This document shows, piece by piece, positions 1 to 7,508 of a DNA stretch of 64,000 bases. How positions within the stretch are numbered: the stretch's first letter is position 1; every line of letters begins with the position of its first letter. A program made the position numbers and the translations under genes. Source of the DNA: DASVNK01 sp036383895 (lineage in GTDB: Bacteria; Verrucomicrobiota; Verrucomicrobiia; Limisphaerales; SXQI01); the NCBI GenBank assembly GCA_036383895.1, contig DASVNK010000030.1:1-64000 (forward strand). Direction: 5' to 3'. The notes under the pieces were generated by a model, which made no database searches, was not told the DNA's origin, and worked only from the letters and a program-made list of their open reading frames with translations.

Positions 1-261
1 GGTCTCTTCATTGCTCCCGCTTATCCTATCAAGTCCGTTATCGACCCGACCGGTGCCGGTGATTCTTTCGTTGGCGGGTTGCTCGGTTACCTTGCGAGCG
101 TCGGCGGAAACATCGAAAAGAACCTCCGCCGTGCGATCATTCACGGCAGCGCGGTCGCGAGCTTTTGCTGCGAAGGGTTTGGATTAAATCGCACGACGCG
201 CGTCACGAAGAAGGACGTCACCTTGCGCGCCAAGGAGTTGGAAGCGATGGTTCGCTTCTGA
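1..261 (+). CDS. PfkB-family carbohydrate/nucleoside kinase, C-terminal fragment
   Basis: The reading frame is open from the first base and ends with TGA at 259-261, so only the last 86 residues are visible. They contain DPTGAGDSFVGG at about residues 15-26, the second PfkB signature; the Asp in GAGD is the catalytic base of ribokinase-like kinases and the glycines form the anion hole. The rest fits the C-terminal helices of the fold. PfkB enzymes phosphorylate sugars or nucleosides with ATP in the cytoplasm. The substrate cannot be told because the N-terminal lid and sugar-binding region lie outside the window. An adenosine or sugar kinase are both possible. Confidence 0.85.
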   Translation, partial: GLFIAPAYPIKSVIDPTGAGDSFVGGLLGYLASVGGNIEKNLRRAIIHGSAVASFCCEGFGLNRTTRVTKKDVTLRAKELEAMVRF

Positions 262-606
262 ACGTTCGAATGCTCAATGCGCGCCTGTGCTCCCGGCGAC
301 TCGTTCGAACGTCGTTGCTGGTAGGCAGGCAATGCCACCAAGCCAATGGTGGCATTTTCAAAGAGTCGCGAAGGCCTAAAGTTTCCATTTGGCCTTCCGC
401 CAACCCTCTGCTACATTCCCGTTCCTTTTTCGCCGGTTTGTTCCGGTGGGGAAAGGCAACGGCCATCAAGTGTTCCGTCCTCGAGTGGGGTTCGGCGGCC
501 ATAATAACACCTAACTGAATCCCGTGTTCCGCGGGATGGTTCGTCAAAACCGGACGATGTTTGCGGGAATTCCGCCGTCCACGACGGGCTCTTAACAAAG
601 GAAATT
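262..606. other. Intergenic region upstream of rpsB
   Basis: No convincing gene is seen in these 345 bases. The first part holds a terminator-like hairpin for the kinase gene (listed separately). The rest is presumably the promoter and leader of rpsB-tsf; no clear -35/-10 pair could be picked out by eye. Short open frames here lack a family match. Confidence 0.5.
331..360 (+). terminator. Rho-independent terminator after kinase gene
   Basis: Perfect inverted repeat AATGCCACCA (331-340) / TGGTGGCATT (347-356) with a 6-nt loop, followed by a short T run. It lies 70 bases after the kinase stop and well before rpsB, so it probably ends the kinase transcript. Confidence 0.7.
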
Positions 607-1389
607 GTGATTAATATTGGAGTAAAAGAATTGTTGGATGCTGGCGTGCACTTCGGTCATCAGACCAAGCGCTGGAATCCCAAAATGAAGCGCTTCATCT
701 TCGACGCGCGCAACGGCATCCACATCATCGATCTGAGCAAGACGCTCACCGGCCTGCAAGAGGCCTGCGACTTCCTCGCCAAGACCGTCGGCAAAGGCGG
801 CAAGATTCTCTTCGTCGGCACCAAAAAGCAGGCGCAGGAAGCGATCAAGGATTCGGCCAAGGCTTGCGGCCAGATGTTCGTCACCGAACGTTGGCTCGGC
901 GGCACCCTCACCAACCTGCAAACGATGAAGCGCTCGCTCGGTCGCCTCCGCGAAATCGAAAAGATGGAAGCGGACGGTTCGATCAACAATTACGTGAAGC
1001 AGGAACAATCGGCGATTCGTCGCGAAGCCGCGCGTCTGTTCAAGAATTTGGACGGCATCCGCGTGCTCGATGGTTCTCCCGCCGCGATGTTCGTCGTGGA
1101 CGTGAAGCGCGAACACAATGCGGTCGCCGAAGCGCGCAAGCTGAAGATTCCGATCGTCGCGCTGGTCGATACCAATTGCGATCCGGACCTCGTCGATTAC
1201 CCCATTGCGGGCAACGACGACGCGATCCGTTCCGTGCGCCTCGTGTTGCATGTCGTCACCCAGACGATCGCGAATGCTCGCGGCGAATACGACGCGAAAT
1301 ATGCGCGCAAAAAAGACGACCAGGCCTCCGCACCGGAAACAGCTCCGACTGAACCGGTCGAAGCAGGCGCAGCCGCGGTTCCGGCTTAA
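607..1389 (+). CDS. rpsB: 30S ribosomal protein S2
   Basis: S2 is a structural protein of the small ribosomal subunit, needed for S1 binding and translation initiation. The 260-residue product opens with the family N-terminus (KELLDAGVHFGHQTKRWNP) and keeps FIFDARNGIHIIDL, FVGTKKQA, ERWLGGTLTN and the region around VALVDTNCDPDLVDYPI. A GTG start at 607 fits the conserved N-terminus, with AAAGGA just upstream at 597-602. The last 30 residues are a low-complexity Ala/Pro/Glu-rich tail, a common S2 extension. It is followed by tsf, the usual bacterial order, with a hairpin between the two genes. Confidence 0.98.
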   Translation: MINIGVKELLDAGVHFGHQTKRWNPKMKRFIFDARNGIHIIDLSKTLTGLQEACDFLAKTVGKGGKILFVGTKKQAQEAIKDSAKACGQMFVTERWLGGTLTNLQTMKRSLGRLREIEKMEADGSINNYVKQEQSAIRREAARLFKNLDGIRVLDGSPAAMFVVDVKREHNAVAEARKLKIPIVALVDTNCDPDLVDYPIAGNDDAIRSVRLVLHVVTQTIANARGEYDAKYARKKDDQASAPETAPTEPVEAGAAAVPA

Positions 1390-1406
1390 GGAAATTTAAC
1401 ATTGCG

Positions 1407-1437
1407 AAAAGGCCTGTTCGCACAGAGCAGGCCTTTT
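1407..1437 (+). terminator. Hairpin attenuator between rpsB and tsf
   Basis: Perfect 10-bp stem AAAAGGCCTG (1407-1416) / CAGGCCTTTT (1428-1437) with an 11-nt loop and a closing T run. It lies 17 bases after the rpsB stop and 31 bases before the tsf ATG. As a transcription attenuator it would let S2 be made in excess over EF-Ts, or uncouple the two; the effect is inferred. Confidence 0.75.
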
Positions 1438-1467
1438 CAATTACCCAAGGAGATTCAGGGAAATTTT

Positions 1468-2316
1468 ATGGCAGAAATTACAGCAGCAATGGTGGGCAAG
1501 CTCCGCGAAATGACCAACGCGGGTTTGATGGATTGCAAGAAAGCGCTCTCCGAAACGAGTGGGGATATCGATCAGGCGGTCGATCTCTTGCGCAAGAAAG
1601 GTGTCGCCACCGCCGCGAAGAAAGGCGGCCGCGAAGCCAAGGAAGGCGTCATCGCCCAGCACATTCAGTCTGGCGGACGCCTCGGCGTTCTCGTGGAAGT
1701 GAATTGCGAAACCGACTTCGTTGCTAAAAACGAAAGCTTCCGCGCCTTCTGCGATGAAGTGGCCAAACGCCTCGCGAACAATCCGAACGAAGACCTCGAA
1801 TCGTTCCGCGTCGAGCAGGTCGCTAAAATCGGTGAGAATATCAAAATCTCCCGCCATTCGCGCCTCGAAGTCGCCGGCAACGGTCTCGTCGCTGGATATA
1901 TCCACACCGGCGCGAAAGTCGGCGTGCTCGTTGAAGTTGGTGCCGGAAAGGAAGCCACCACGCAAAACGAAACATTCCGCGCGCTCGTTCGCGACATCAC
2001 CCTGCAGATTGCCGCGGCCAGCCCTGTTGCTGTGTCTCGCGAACAGGTCGATCCTGCCATCCTGCAGAAGGAACGCGAAATTGCCGAAGCGAGCGACGCC
2101 GTCAAAGGCAAGCCCGCCCAAGCCGTGGCGAAAATCATCGAAGGCAAGCTGGAGAAGTATCTCCAGACCATCTGCCTCGTCGATCAAGGTTTCGTGAAGA
2201 AAAATTCCGAAATTACGGTGAAAGAACACCTCGGCCAAGTCGGCAAACAAATCGGTGACGAACTCACCATCCGCCGCTTCATCCGCTATCAGGTCGGCGA
2301 ATCCGCGGCTACCTAA
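1468..2316 (+). CDS. tsf: Translation elongation factor Ts
   Basis: EF-Ts is the cytoplasmic GDP-exchange factor for EF-Tu. The 282-residue product begins MAEITAAMVGKLREM, then TNAGLMDCKKALSE, the N-terminal UBA-like EF-Tu-binding segment. Next come KGVATAAKK and VEVNCETDFVAKNE of the core. The family motif around Gln/Asn-Glu-x-F recurs in the second core subdomain (TQNETFRALV), and the C-terminal module is present. ATG 1468 is preferred over an in-frame TTG at 1402, since 1402 would put the intergenic hairpin inside the gene; AGGG at 1457-1460 is a reasonable ribosome-binding site. Co-transcribed with rpsB subject to the attenuator. Confidence 0.97.
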   Translation: MAEITAAMVGKLREMTNAGLMDCKKALSETSGDIDQAVDLLRKKGVATAAKKGGREAKEGVIAQHIQSGGRLGVLVEVNCETDFVAKNESFRAFCDEVAKRLANNPNEDLESFRVEQVAKIGENIKISRHSRLEVAGNGLVAGYIHTGAKVGVLVEVGAGKEATTQNETFRALVRDITLQIAAASPVAVSREQVDPAILQKEREIAEASDAVKGKPAQAVAKIIEGKLEKYLQTICLVDQGFVKKNSEITVKEHLGQVGKQIGDELTIRRFIRYQVGESAAT

Positions 2317-2343
2317 CAGAATCGGAAATTGATTTCGCTTCGC

Positions 2344-2371
2344 AAAGGCGCACCACCTGGTGCGCCTTTTC
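2344..2371 (+). terminator. Rho-independent terminator after tsf
   Basis: AAAGGCGCACCA (2344-2355) and TGGTGCGCCTTT (2358-2369) form a perfect stem with a very small apical loop, ending in a T run. It lies 27 bases after the tsf stop and ends the rpsB-tsf operon just before a convergent gene. Confidence 0.85.
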
Positions 2372-2386
2372 TATTGCTTCATATCT

Positions 2387-3265
2387 TTATCTATATTCGG
2401 GCCCATTGAAAATCTCGTTAGGTGCAGCAACTCTCCTGTTCCGTAAATCCCACACTCTGGGCCAGCGGACGTAATGCGCCGTTCCGCCGAACGCTCCAAC
2501 AATAGCACCACCGGAAAGGTTTCGGGGCCCGTTGGATGTAGTCACCCACCAATCGCGCTGACCGGAATGTCGGCGGGAAAAGCCCTCGTCGACTTCAGGA
2601 TGATCAGCAGCATCATTGAAATTAAACGGGTCGCTTTCGTCCATCTCCCACATCAGCCAGTCACTTGGCTGAAATTGAGAAACCCTGTACGTTTTGCCGT
2701 TCAGATCCAAAGGTTTGCCAGCGTAACCACCGACCGTTCCATTCCAGGCATAGCTCGTCACCTTTACTGACCGCGCAAGCCAGAGCTGCCGTGCACGGGA
2801 ACCATGACTCGCTTCTCGATATGCCACATCTTTAGGGCACCAGGTCGTTTTCACTCCGTCGTCGAGATACTGCGTCACCTGCCCTTTGCTGAAGAACGCG
2901 AGCTGATTCGTGAACTGCGCGGAGTTGACGTCCCGCCCCTCACAACTTGGAATCGCTGTTGGAAGTCCCGGAAGCCGGCCTTGATTGGACGTGATATACG
3001 CCCAGCCATCCGGACCTACTCCAGATGAGATCCATCCCCAAGTGGGATGCGCCATGTAGTCGCTGTTGTCGGAACTGTAGATCGCGCTCGCCTTGAGAAT
3101 CTGCCGGAAGTTTGCGAGATCGAGGGTGATATAGGTCTTCTCACGCACCCGGTTCAATGAAGCGCCCCAAACTGCGAGGAGCATTCCAATAACCACAACG
3201 ACGAGGAGCAACTCCAGCAATGCGAACGCCTCGTTACGAACCGGGAGTGTTCGGTGGTTGCGCAT
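2387..3265 (-). CDS. Pseudopilin-like protein (prepilin-type N-terminus)
   Basis: A 292-residue protein with a short basic leader and then AFALLELLLVVVVIGMLLA (about residues 13-31). This is a prepilin-like hydrophobic segment with the conserved Glu at about position 5 of the mature protein, so a type IV prepilin peptidase probably cleaves before the Phe. The ~260-residue periplasmic part contains cysteines, WCPKD and YAWNG, and resembles the DUF1559-like/H-x9-DG major-pseudopilin-like families abundant in Planctomycetes and Verrucomicrobia. These are presumed surface or periplasmic filament or matrix proteins; function is not established. No secretion genes are adjacent. Confidence 0.75.
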   Translation of the reverse strand: MRNHRTLPVRNEAFALLELLLVVVVIGMLLAVWGASLNRVREKTYITLDLANFRQILKASAIYSSDNSDYMAHPTWGWISSGVGPDGWAYITSNQGRLPGLPTAIPSCEGRDVNSAQFTNQLAFFSKGQVTQYLDDGVKTTWCPKDVAYREASHGSRARQLWLARSVKVTSYAWNGTVGGYAGKPLDLNGKTYRVSQFQPSDWLMWEMDESDPFNFNDAADHPEVDEGFSRRHSGQRDWWVTTSNGPRNLSGGAIVGAFGGTAHYVRWPRVWDLRNRRVAAPNEIFNGPEYR

Positions 3266-3305
3266 GCTGTCCCGCCATCATGCGCTGCCCTACACCCAAA
3301 CGCAA

Positions 3306-4526
3306 TTACCTAAACAACCGCTCGCCGCCCCGCGAGCTGTATGGGCTTACACTCGGATCAAACCGCCGGTACGGAAACTTCCGAACGGCATCAAAATCGT
3401 ACTGGAACAGAATGCCTACCGTATTCGCGCCGCGATCATCATCCCGCATCGCGCGGAACCCATATCCATACACCAGCGATGCAAACCAAGCCCCCCGCGG
3501 CGAGACATACGTGATCCCACCGCCAACTCCCGCATGCCATCGGCCAGCCGAATCGTGGGAATCCAAATTATCCACCAGCGCGCCCGCTCCGTGCACCGTC
3601 AACCGCCAGCTTTTACCAGGCGTGAACGGAAAAGAGTATTCCGCGTTCAACAATCCAAACTCCTCCACCGACAACTCCTGAAAATAATAGCCGGGAATAT
3701 TCAGAGGGAACTCCGTCACGAAGGGCAGGAATCCACCCATCCGATAGGCGCTTAGCCGATCTGCGTTCACGCTCGTCCCGAGCGTCAAGCCCACATCGAA
3801 ATACTGTTGCGATTCCGGAAACGTGTATTTCAAAAACGTCCGCCCCCAGAACAAATGCGAGTTCGCCTCGATCTCGCGGTCATTGTCGAACCCGTAATGC
3901 TCGGAGTTCTCGCGAAGGTAAGTCTGGTGCCAAAGCGAAACCTCAAACGCCAACGGAGTGGTCAACATCGGTTCGCGCCCGCCCATTCGCAGCCCGGTCC
4001 GAAAACTGAACGAGTTTAAATCTTCCGGCACCTCGAAGTTCGGCGCTGTATCATCGTCATCGCTATACAACGCGCGGTGAACCGCAGCCCGCCCGATCAC
4101 CCACGCTGGCACCCGCCAATCGGGATTGAGGCGATGATAAATGCTCGCGTTCACCTCCGCCGAATGGCCGGTGAACGACTCCCGCTTAACGTAATCACCA
4201 TCGCGAATTTCCGAATACGTGTCCGCAAACCCGCCACCGGCAATTCCAATTCCTATATCGGTGTTCGGAGTGAACACGCCACTAATCCCCAACTCCGAAT
4301 CCACATAAATCGGCGCGACCGCCAGCCGGAGCGTGAGATTCGTCTGCATGAACTGCGGTCGGTTGTAGTAGAAAAACCCGTACGCCGCGATCGGCGCGCT
4401 TCCCTCCATCGGCTGGTTGTAACCGAGCTGAATGAGCCGCCGCCGCTCAGGATCCAATTGCCCGAACGCTGTCTCGCACCCGACAATCAATCCAACAGTG
4501 GCGCAAACCCACCCGCGATAATTCAC
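3306..4526 (-). CDS. Putative outer-membrane beta-barrel protein
   Basis: A 406-residue protein with an N-terminal signal peptide (MNYRGWVCATVGLIVGCETAFGQ, cleavage probably after AFG). Beyond it the sequence alternates polar and aromatic residues typical of transmembrane beta strands, rich in Tyr, Phe, Gly and Asn, with periodic segments such as GFFYYNRP, SFRTGLRMGG, WGRTFLKYTFP and FASLVYGYGFR. The C-terminus ends in Phe-Arg rather than the usual terminal Phe. The overall character suggests an outer-membrane barrel, perhaps a porin-like or adhesion protein, but no specific family is recognised. The next gene upstream on this strand is parC, 51 bases away. Confidence 0.5.
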   Translation of the reverse strand: MNYRGWVCATVGLIVGCETAFGQLDPERRRLIQLGYNQPMEGSAPIAAYGFFYYNRPQFMQTNLTLRLAVAPIYVDSELGISGVFTPNTDIGIGIAGGGFADTYSEIRDGDYVKRESFTGHSAEVNASIYHRLNPDWRVPAWVIGRAAVHRALYSDDDDTAPNFEVPEDLNSFSFRTGLRMGGREPMLTTPLAFEVSLWHQTYLRENSEHYGFDNDREIEANSHLFWGRTFLKYTFPESQQYFDVGLTLGTSVNADRLSAYRMGGFLPFVTEFPLNIPGYYFQELSVEEFGLLNAEYSFPFTPGKSWRLTVHGAGALVDNLDSHDSAGRWHAGVGGGITYVSPRGAWFASLVYGYGFRAMRDDDRGANTVGILFQYDFDAVRKFPYRRFDPSVSPYSSRGGERLFR

Positions 4527-4577
4527 GGCGCAAGTGTAAGCAACGCGACGCTGGCGGCAAGCTCGTGCTGACTGATG

Positions 4578-6719
4578 TTAAGCAAACTTCAATTCGGTCG
4601 TCGTCGCTTCCGCATCCCAATTGCGCGGCGGCTTCGCATTCACCGATTGCACATCCTTGATCGAAATCTGGTTTCCAATCGCCTTCGCGCTCTTCACGCC
4701 CAACTCGCCCGGCTTGCAAGTCTGCTGGCTCACCTTCTGGTGCGGCGCTGGCTTGTATTTAATGTAAAGCACCTCCGGCGTATCCGCCGCGAAGAACATG
4801 ATTCGGGATTTCTCCGGAATGCAGAAATACTCCTTGTCCATGATCATCCCGCCGAAGGTAAAACGCTTCAGGTAGGATGCCTCGCGATTGGTGTAAGCGA
4901 GTGTGAAAACTTTTTCGCGTTCTGGAATTCCGCAGTAGACGAGGTCTGGCCCGACGAACAGCTTCTCCGGCAACTCCATCATCTTGTAGTGGCCATCGCG
5001 GAAGACCAGGAGGAGCTTGTCGAAGCGTGTGCAATCGATCTTGAACTCCTCGCCGCCCACCTTGAATCCGATATAACCTTTATCGCGGTCGTAGCTGACC
5101 TTAAACGCCTTAAAGGCCGCTTCCTTCGCTTCTACCTCGTCGTAGCGGCTCGATTTGGTTAGGCGCGGATATTGTTCCTTGTATTTCGCGATCAATGCCT
5201 CGATCCGGCCGATCACATACTTCGTGAGATTCTTTAAATCCTTCTTCGTCTGTGCCAACTCCGCCTTCAACCGCTCCAGCTCTTCCCGATGCTTGTTGAT
5301 GTCGAACAGGGAAATCCGGCGAATTCTCACCTGCAGCAGCCGATCCACGTCCTCATCTACAATCGGTCTGAGTATCTCCTTCTCGAACGGTTTGAACCCA
5401 TCATAAACGGCTTTGAACACCGCTTCGTTCGTTTTGCACTGCTCGATCTTTTTGTAAATCCGTTCCTCGATGAAAATCCGTTCGAGCGTTCTGAAATGCA
5501 GTTCGTCCTGCAATTTCCGCTCCAGCGCTTCCAACTCGCGCTTGTAGAGCTCCACGGCCTGCGCGGTATTTTCCCGCAGCACTTCGGACACCGTCATCTC
5601 CACCGGCCGGTTTTGTTTGATCACCGTTATCCGGCTGGAAAGCGACACTTCGCAATCGGTGAAGGCATACAGCGCGCTGATCAACTGCTCCGCCGTCACT
5701 CCCGGCGGCGTCTTCAACTCGATCTCCGCTTCCTCGGAGGTGAAGTCGTTCACGCTCCGCACCTTCAGCTTTCCTTTGCGCACCGCATCCTCGATCGATG
5801 CAATCAACGATTCGGTGGTGGTGGTCGGCGGGATTTCTTTGATGACAACTGTGCTCTCGTCCTTCGCCTTGATCTTCGCCCGCACCTTGATGGACCCACG
5901 CCCGTCGTTATATTCGCGCGCATCCATCAACCCGCCCGTCTGGAAGTCGGGCAGACACTTGAATGATTCCCCCTTCAGAATCGCGATCTGCGCCTGCAGC
6001 AACTCAATGAAATTGTGCGGCAAAATCCGGCAGGATAACCCTACTGCGATGCCTTCCGCGCCCAGCATCAGAGTCAGCGGCAATTTTGACGGCAGCGCCA
6101 CGGGCTCCTGCTTCCGTCCGTCATATGTGGGCACAAACGCCGTGAGCTCATCGTTGAAAATCTCGGTTTTGGCCAACTCCGTGAGGCGACACTCAATATA
6201 CCGCGGCGCCGCGGCCGGGTTGCCGGTGAAGAGATTTCCGAAATTCCCCTGGCCCTCGAGCAAGTACCGCTTGTTCGTCAGATTCACGATCGCATCGCCA
6301 ATCGATGCATCGCCATGCGGATGATATTTGCTCGTTTCGCCTTGGACGCTCAGCACCTTCATGAAGCGCCCGTCGTCCATCGTCCGCAGCGCCCAAAGGA
6401 TCCTTCGTTGCACCGGCTTCAACCCATCTTCAATGTTCGGGATCGCACGGTCGCGGATCACATACGAGGCGTATTCCAGGAAATTCGTATTTACTCGCCG
6501 GTGCAATTGCAGGTCGATCTGCCCTGGCACAAAGGGACGATGCACCACCTCCGCCGGTACGTCCTCGGCCTGCACATGCGTCTCGCCATTTCCATTCACG
6601 CTGTTCGTTGCCGGAGGTACGCCCTTGCCGCCCGGCGATGCGCCTTCGACACTCTCAGCAGGTTTCATCCCGCGCATGGGCAATTCAGGTTGTTCTGATC
6701 CGTCGTTCTTTTTTGGCAT
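4578..6719 (-). CDS. parC: Type II topoisomerase subunit A (topoisomerase IV/ParC type)
   Basis: This is the breakage-reunion subunit that cuts and passes double-stranded DNA to decatenate or relax it. The 713-residue product has a disordered ~65-residue N-terminal extension, then YASYVIRDRAIPNIEDGLKP (83-102), RRILWAL, and KYHPHGDASIGDAIV of the winged-helix domain. The catalytic tyrosine is Tyr174 in AAAPRYIECRL. The C-terminal domain is short and lacks an obvious GyrA-box set, which points to the topoisomerase IV-like family of Bacteroidetes rather than gyrase. Its partner subunit is encoded at 7509-9335 on the same strand, but a toxin-antitoxin pair on the other strand lies between them. 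Confidence 0.88.
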   Translation of the reverse strand: MPKKNDGSEQPELPMRGMKPAESVEGASPGGKGVPPATNSVNGNGETHVQAEDVPAEVVHRPFVPGQIDLQLHRRVNTNFLEYASYVIRDRAIPNIEDGLKPVQRRILWALRTMDDGRFMKVLSVQGETSKYHPHGDASIGDAIVNLTNKRYLLEGQGNFGNLFTGNPAAAPRYIECRLTELAKTEIFNDELTAFVPTYDGRKQEPVALPSKLPLTLMLGAEGIAVGLSCRILPHNFIELLQAQIAILKGESFKCLPDFQTGGLMDAREYNDGRGSIKVRAKIKAKDESTVVIKEIPPTTTTESLIASIEDAVRKGKLKVRSVNDFTSEEAEIELKTPPGVTAEQLISALYAFTDCEVSLSSRITVIKQNRPVEMTVSEVLRENTAQAVELYKRELEALERKLQDELHFRTLERIFIEERIYKKIEQCKTNEAVFKAVYDGFKPFEKEILRPIVDEDVDRLLQVRIRRISLFDINKHREELERLKAELAQTKKDLKNLTKYVIGRIEALIAKYKEQYPRLTKSSRYDEVEAKEAAFKAFKVSYDRDKGYIGFKVGGEEFKIDCTRFDKLLLVFRDGHYKMMELPEKLFVGPDLVYCGIPEREKVFTLAYTNREASYLKRFTFGGMIMDKEYFCIPEKSRIMFFAADTPEVLYIKYKPAPHQKVSQQTCKPGELGVKSAKAIGNQISIKDVQSVNAKPPRNWDAEATTTELKFA

Positions 6720-6731
6720 GGCTAACTTCTA

Positions 6732-6759
6732 TTGCGGTAAAATCCTGTTGTTGTACACT
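6732..6759 (+). promoter_or_regulatory. Possible promoter of the toxin-antitoxin pair
   Basis: TTGCGG (6732-6737) and TACACT (6754-6759) are 16 bases apart, pointing toward the antitoxin. Transcription would start around its ATG at 6766, giving a nearly leaderless message. No Shine-Dalgarno is seen, which fits. The parC start is only 13 bases away on the other strand. Confidence 0.35.
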
Positions 6760-6765
6760 CAATGT

Positions 6766-7017
6766 ATGACAGAGATGCTCGCTGTCCGATTACCTCGCGA
6801 GAAAATGGCGCGGCTAAAAGCTGCCGCGAAGAAGCGGTCCGTCAGCCGCAGCGATATCGTTCGGCAGCTTGTGGACAAGTTCCTTGCTGATGAAAAGCCG
6901 GGCAAAGGCGTCGGCTGGAAAGAGCACTTTGAATGGCTGCGCAAACATGGTCGCAAGGTGAAAGGCAATATTGAAGATGAAGTCCGCGAATTGGATCGCA
7001 ACCGTGGGTTCAGATGA
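6766..7017 (+). CDS. Antitoxin, ribbon-helix-helix (CopG-like) type
   Basis: An 83-residue protein whose N-terminus reads MLAVRLPREKMARLK, a ribbon strand followed by a helix, then SVSRSDIVRQLVDKFL, typical of the CopG/RHH dimer that binds operator DNA. The charged C-terminal half (GWKEHFEWLRKHGRK...EVRELDRNRG) would wrap the toxin. It overlaps the PIN toxin by ATGA (7014-7017), the normal arrangement for translational coupling. The complex probably represses its own promoter. The antitoxin family is inferred from pattern, not a search; the pairing with a PIN gene makes it likely. Confidence 0.75.
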   Translation: MTEMLAVRLPREKMARLKAAAKKRSVSRSDIVRQLVDKFLADEKPGKGVGWKEHFEWLRKHGRKVKGNIEDEVRELDRNRGFR

Positions 7018-7484
7018 AGATTGCCGTCGATACGAACTGGCTGGTCGCCGCTTACTTCATAAAACTTGATCAGCCCAGGAGTGAAACTGTCGTTCGCTTT
7101 AGCGAACGTTGTGATCTTCCGTGGATTGTGTCGCTTCCGGCATTGCTGGAAGCGCGTGGCGTTTTCTCGTTTTACGGGGGCAGCACCGCCTCGGTTGAAC
7201 GGAAGAAGCTGCAGGCAGACCTCGGCACCACTCTGCTTGTGGCTTCGACCCCGTGGGAAGATATTGCGAAAAAAACGGAGGAACTCTCCGATCGATTTTC
7301 CACGAAGGCGCGCCTTGGCATGGTGGACCTCATGATCCTCGCCAGCGCGCTCAAAGCCGAAGCGACCCACTTCCTCTCCTTCGATTCGAACAGCAACCTC
7401 CGCGCCCTCGCTTCGGTCCTGAAGCTCAAAGTCTTTCCCGAACTGACGGCTGATGACCGCCGTCGCGCTGCTGCCCTCCGCTAA
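7014..7484 (+). CDS. PIN-domain ribonuclease toxin (VapC-like)
   Basis: A 156-residue PIN protein. The N-terminus MKIAVDTNWLVAAYF carries the first catalytic Asp (VDTN), SLPALLEARGVF the conserved Glu, and MVDLMILASAL plus THFLSFDSN the downstream acidic residues that bind Mg2+. PIN toxins of VapBC systems cleave tRNA or rRNA when freed from the antitoxin. The start overlaps the antitoxin stop by four bases. The pair sits on the + strand between parE and parC, which are both on the - strand and would otherwise be adjacent. Confidence 0.82.
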   Translation: MKIAVDTNWLVAAYFIKLDQPRSETVVRFSERCDLPWIVSLPALLEARGVFSFYGGSTASVERKKLQADLGTTLLVASTPWEDIAKKTEELSDRFSTKARLGMVDLMILASALKAEATHFLSFDSNSNLRALASVLKLKVFPELTADDRRRAAALR

Positions 7485-7508
7485 TCTCGCGCCTACTAAC
7501 ATCGCGCT

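Noticed and set aside
218..598. 126-codon open frame on the - strand before rpsB
   Set aside because: Overlaps the kinase end and its terminator, composition is not coding-like, no start context.
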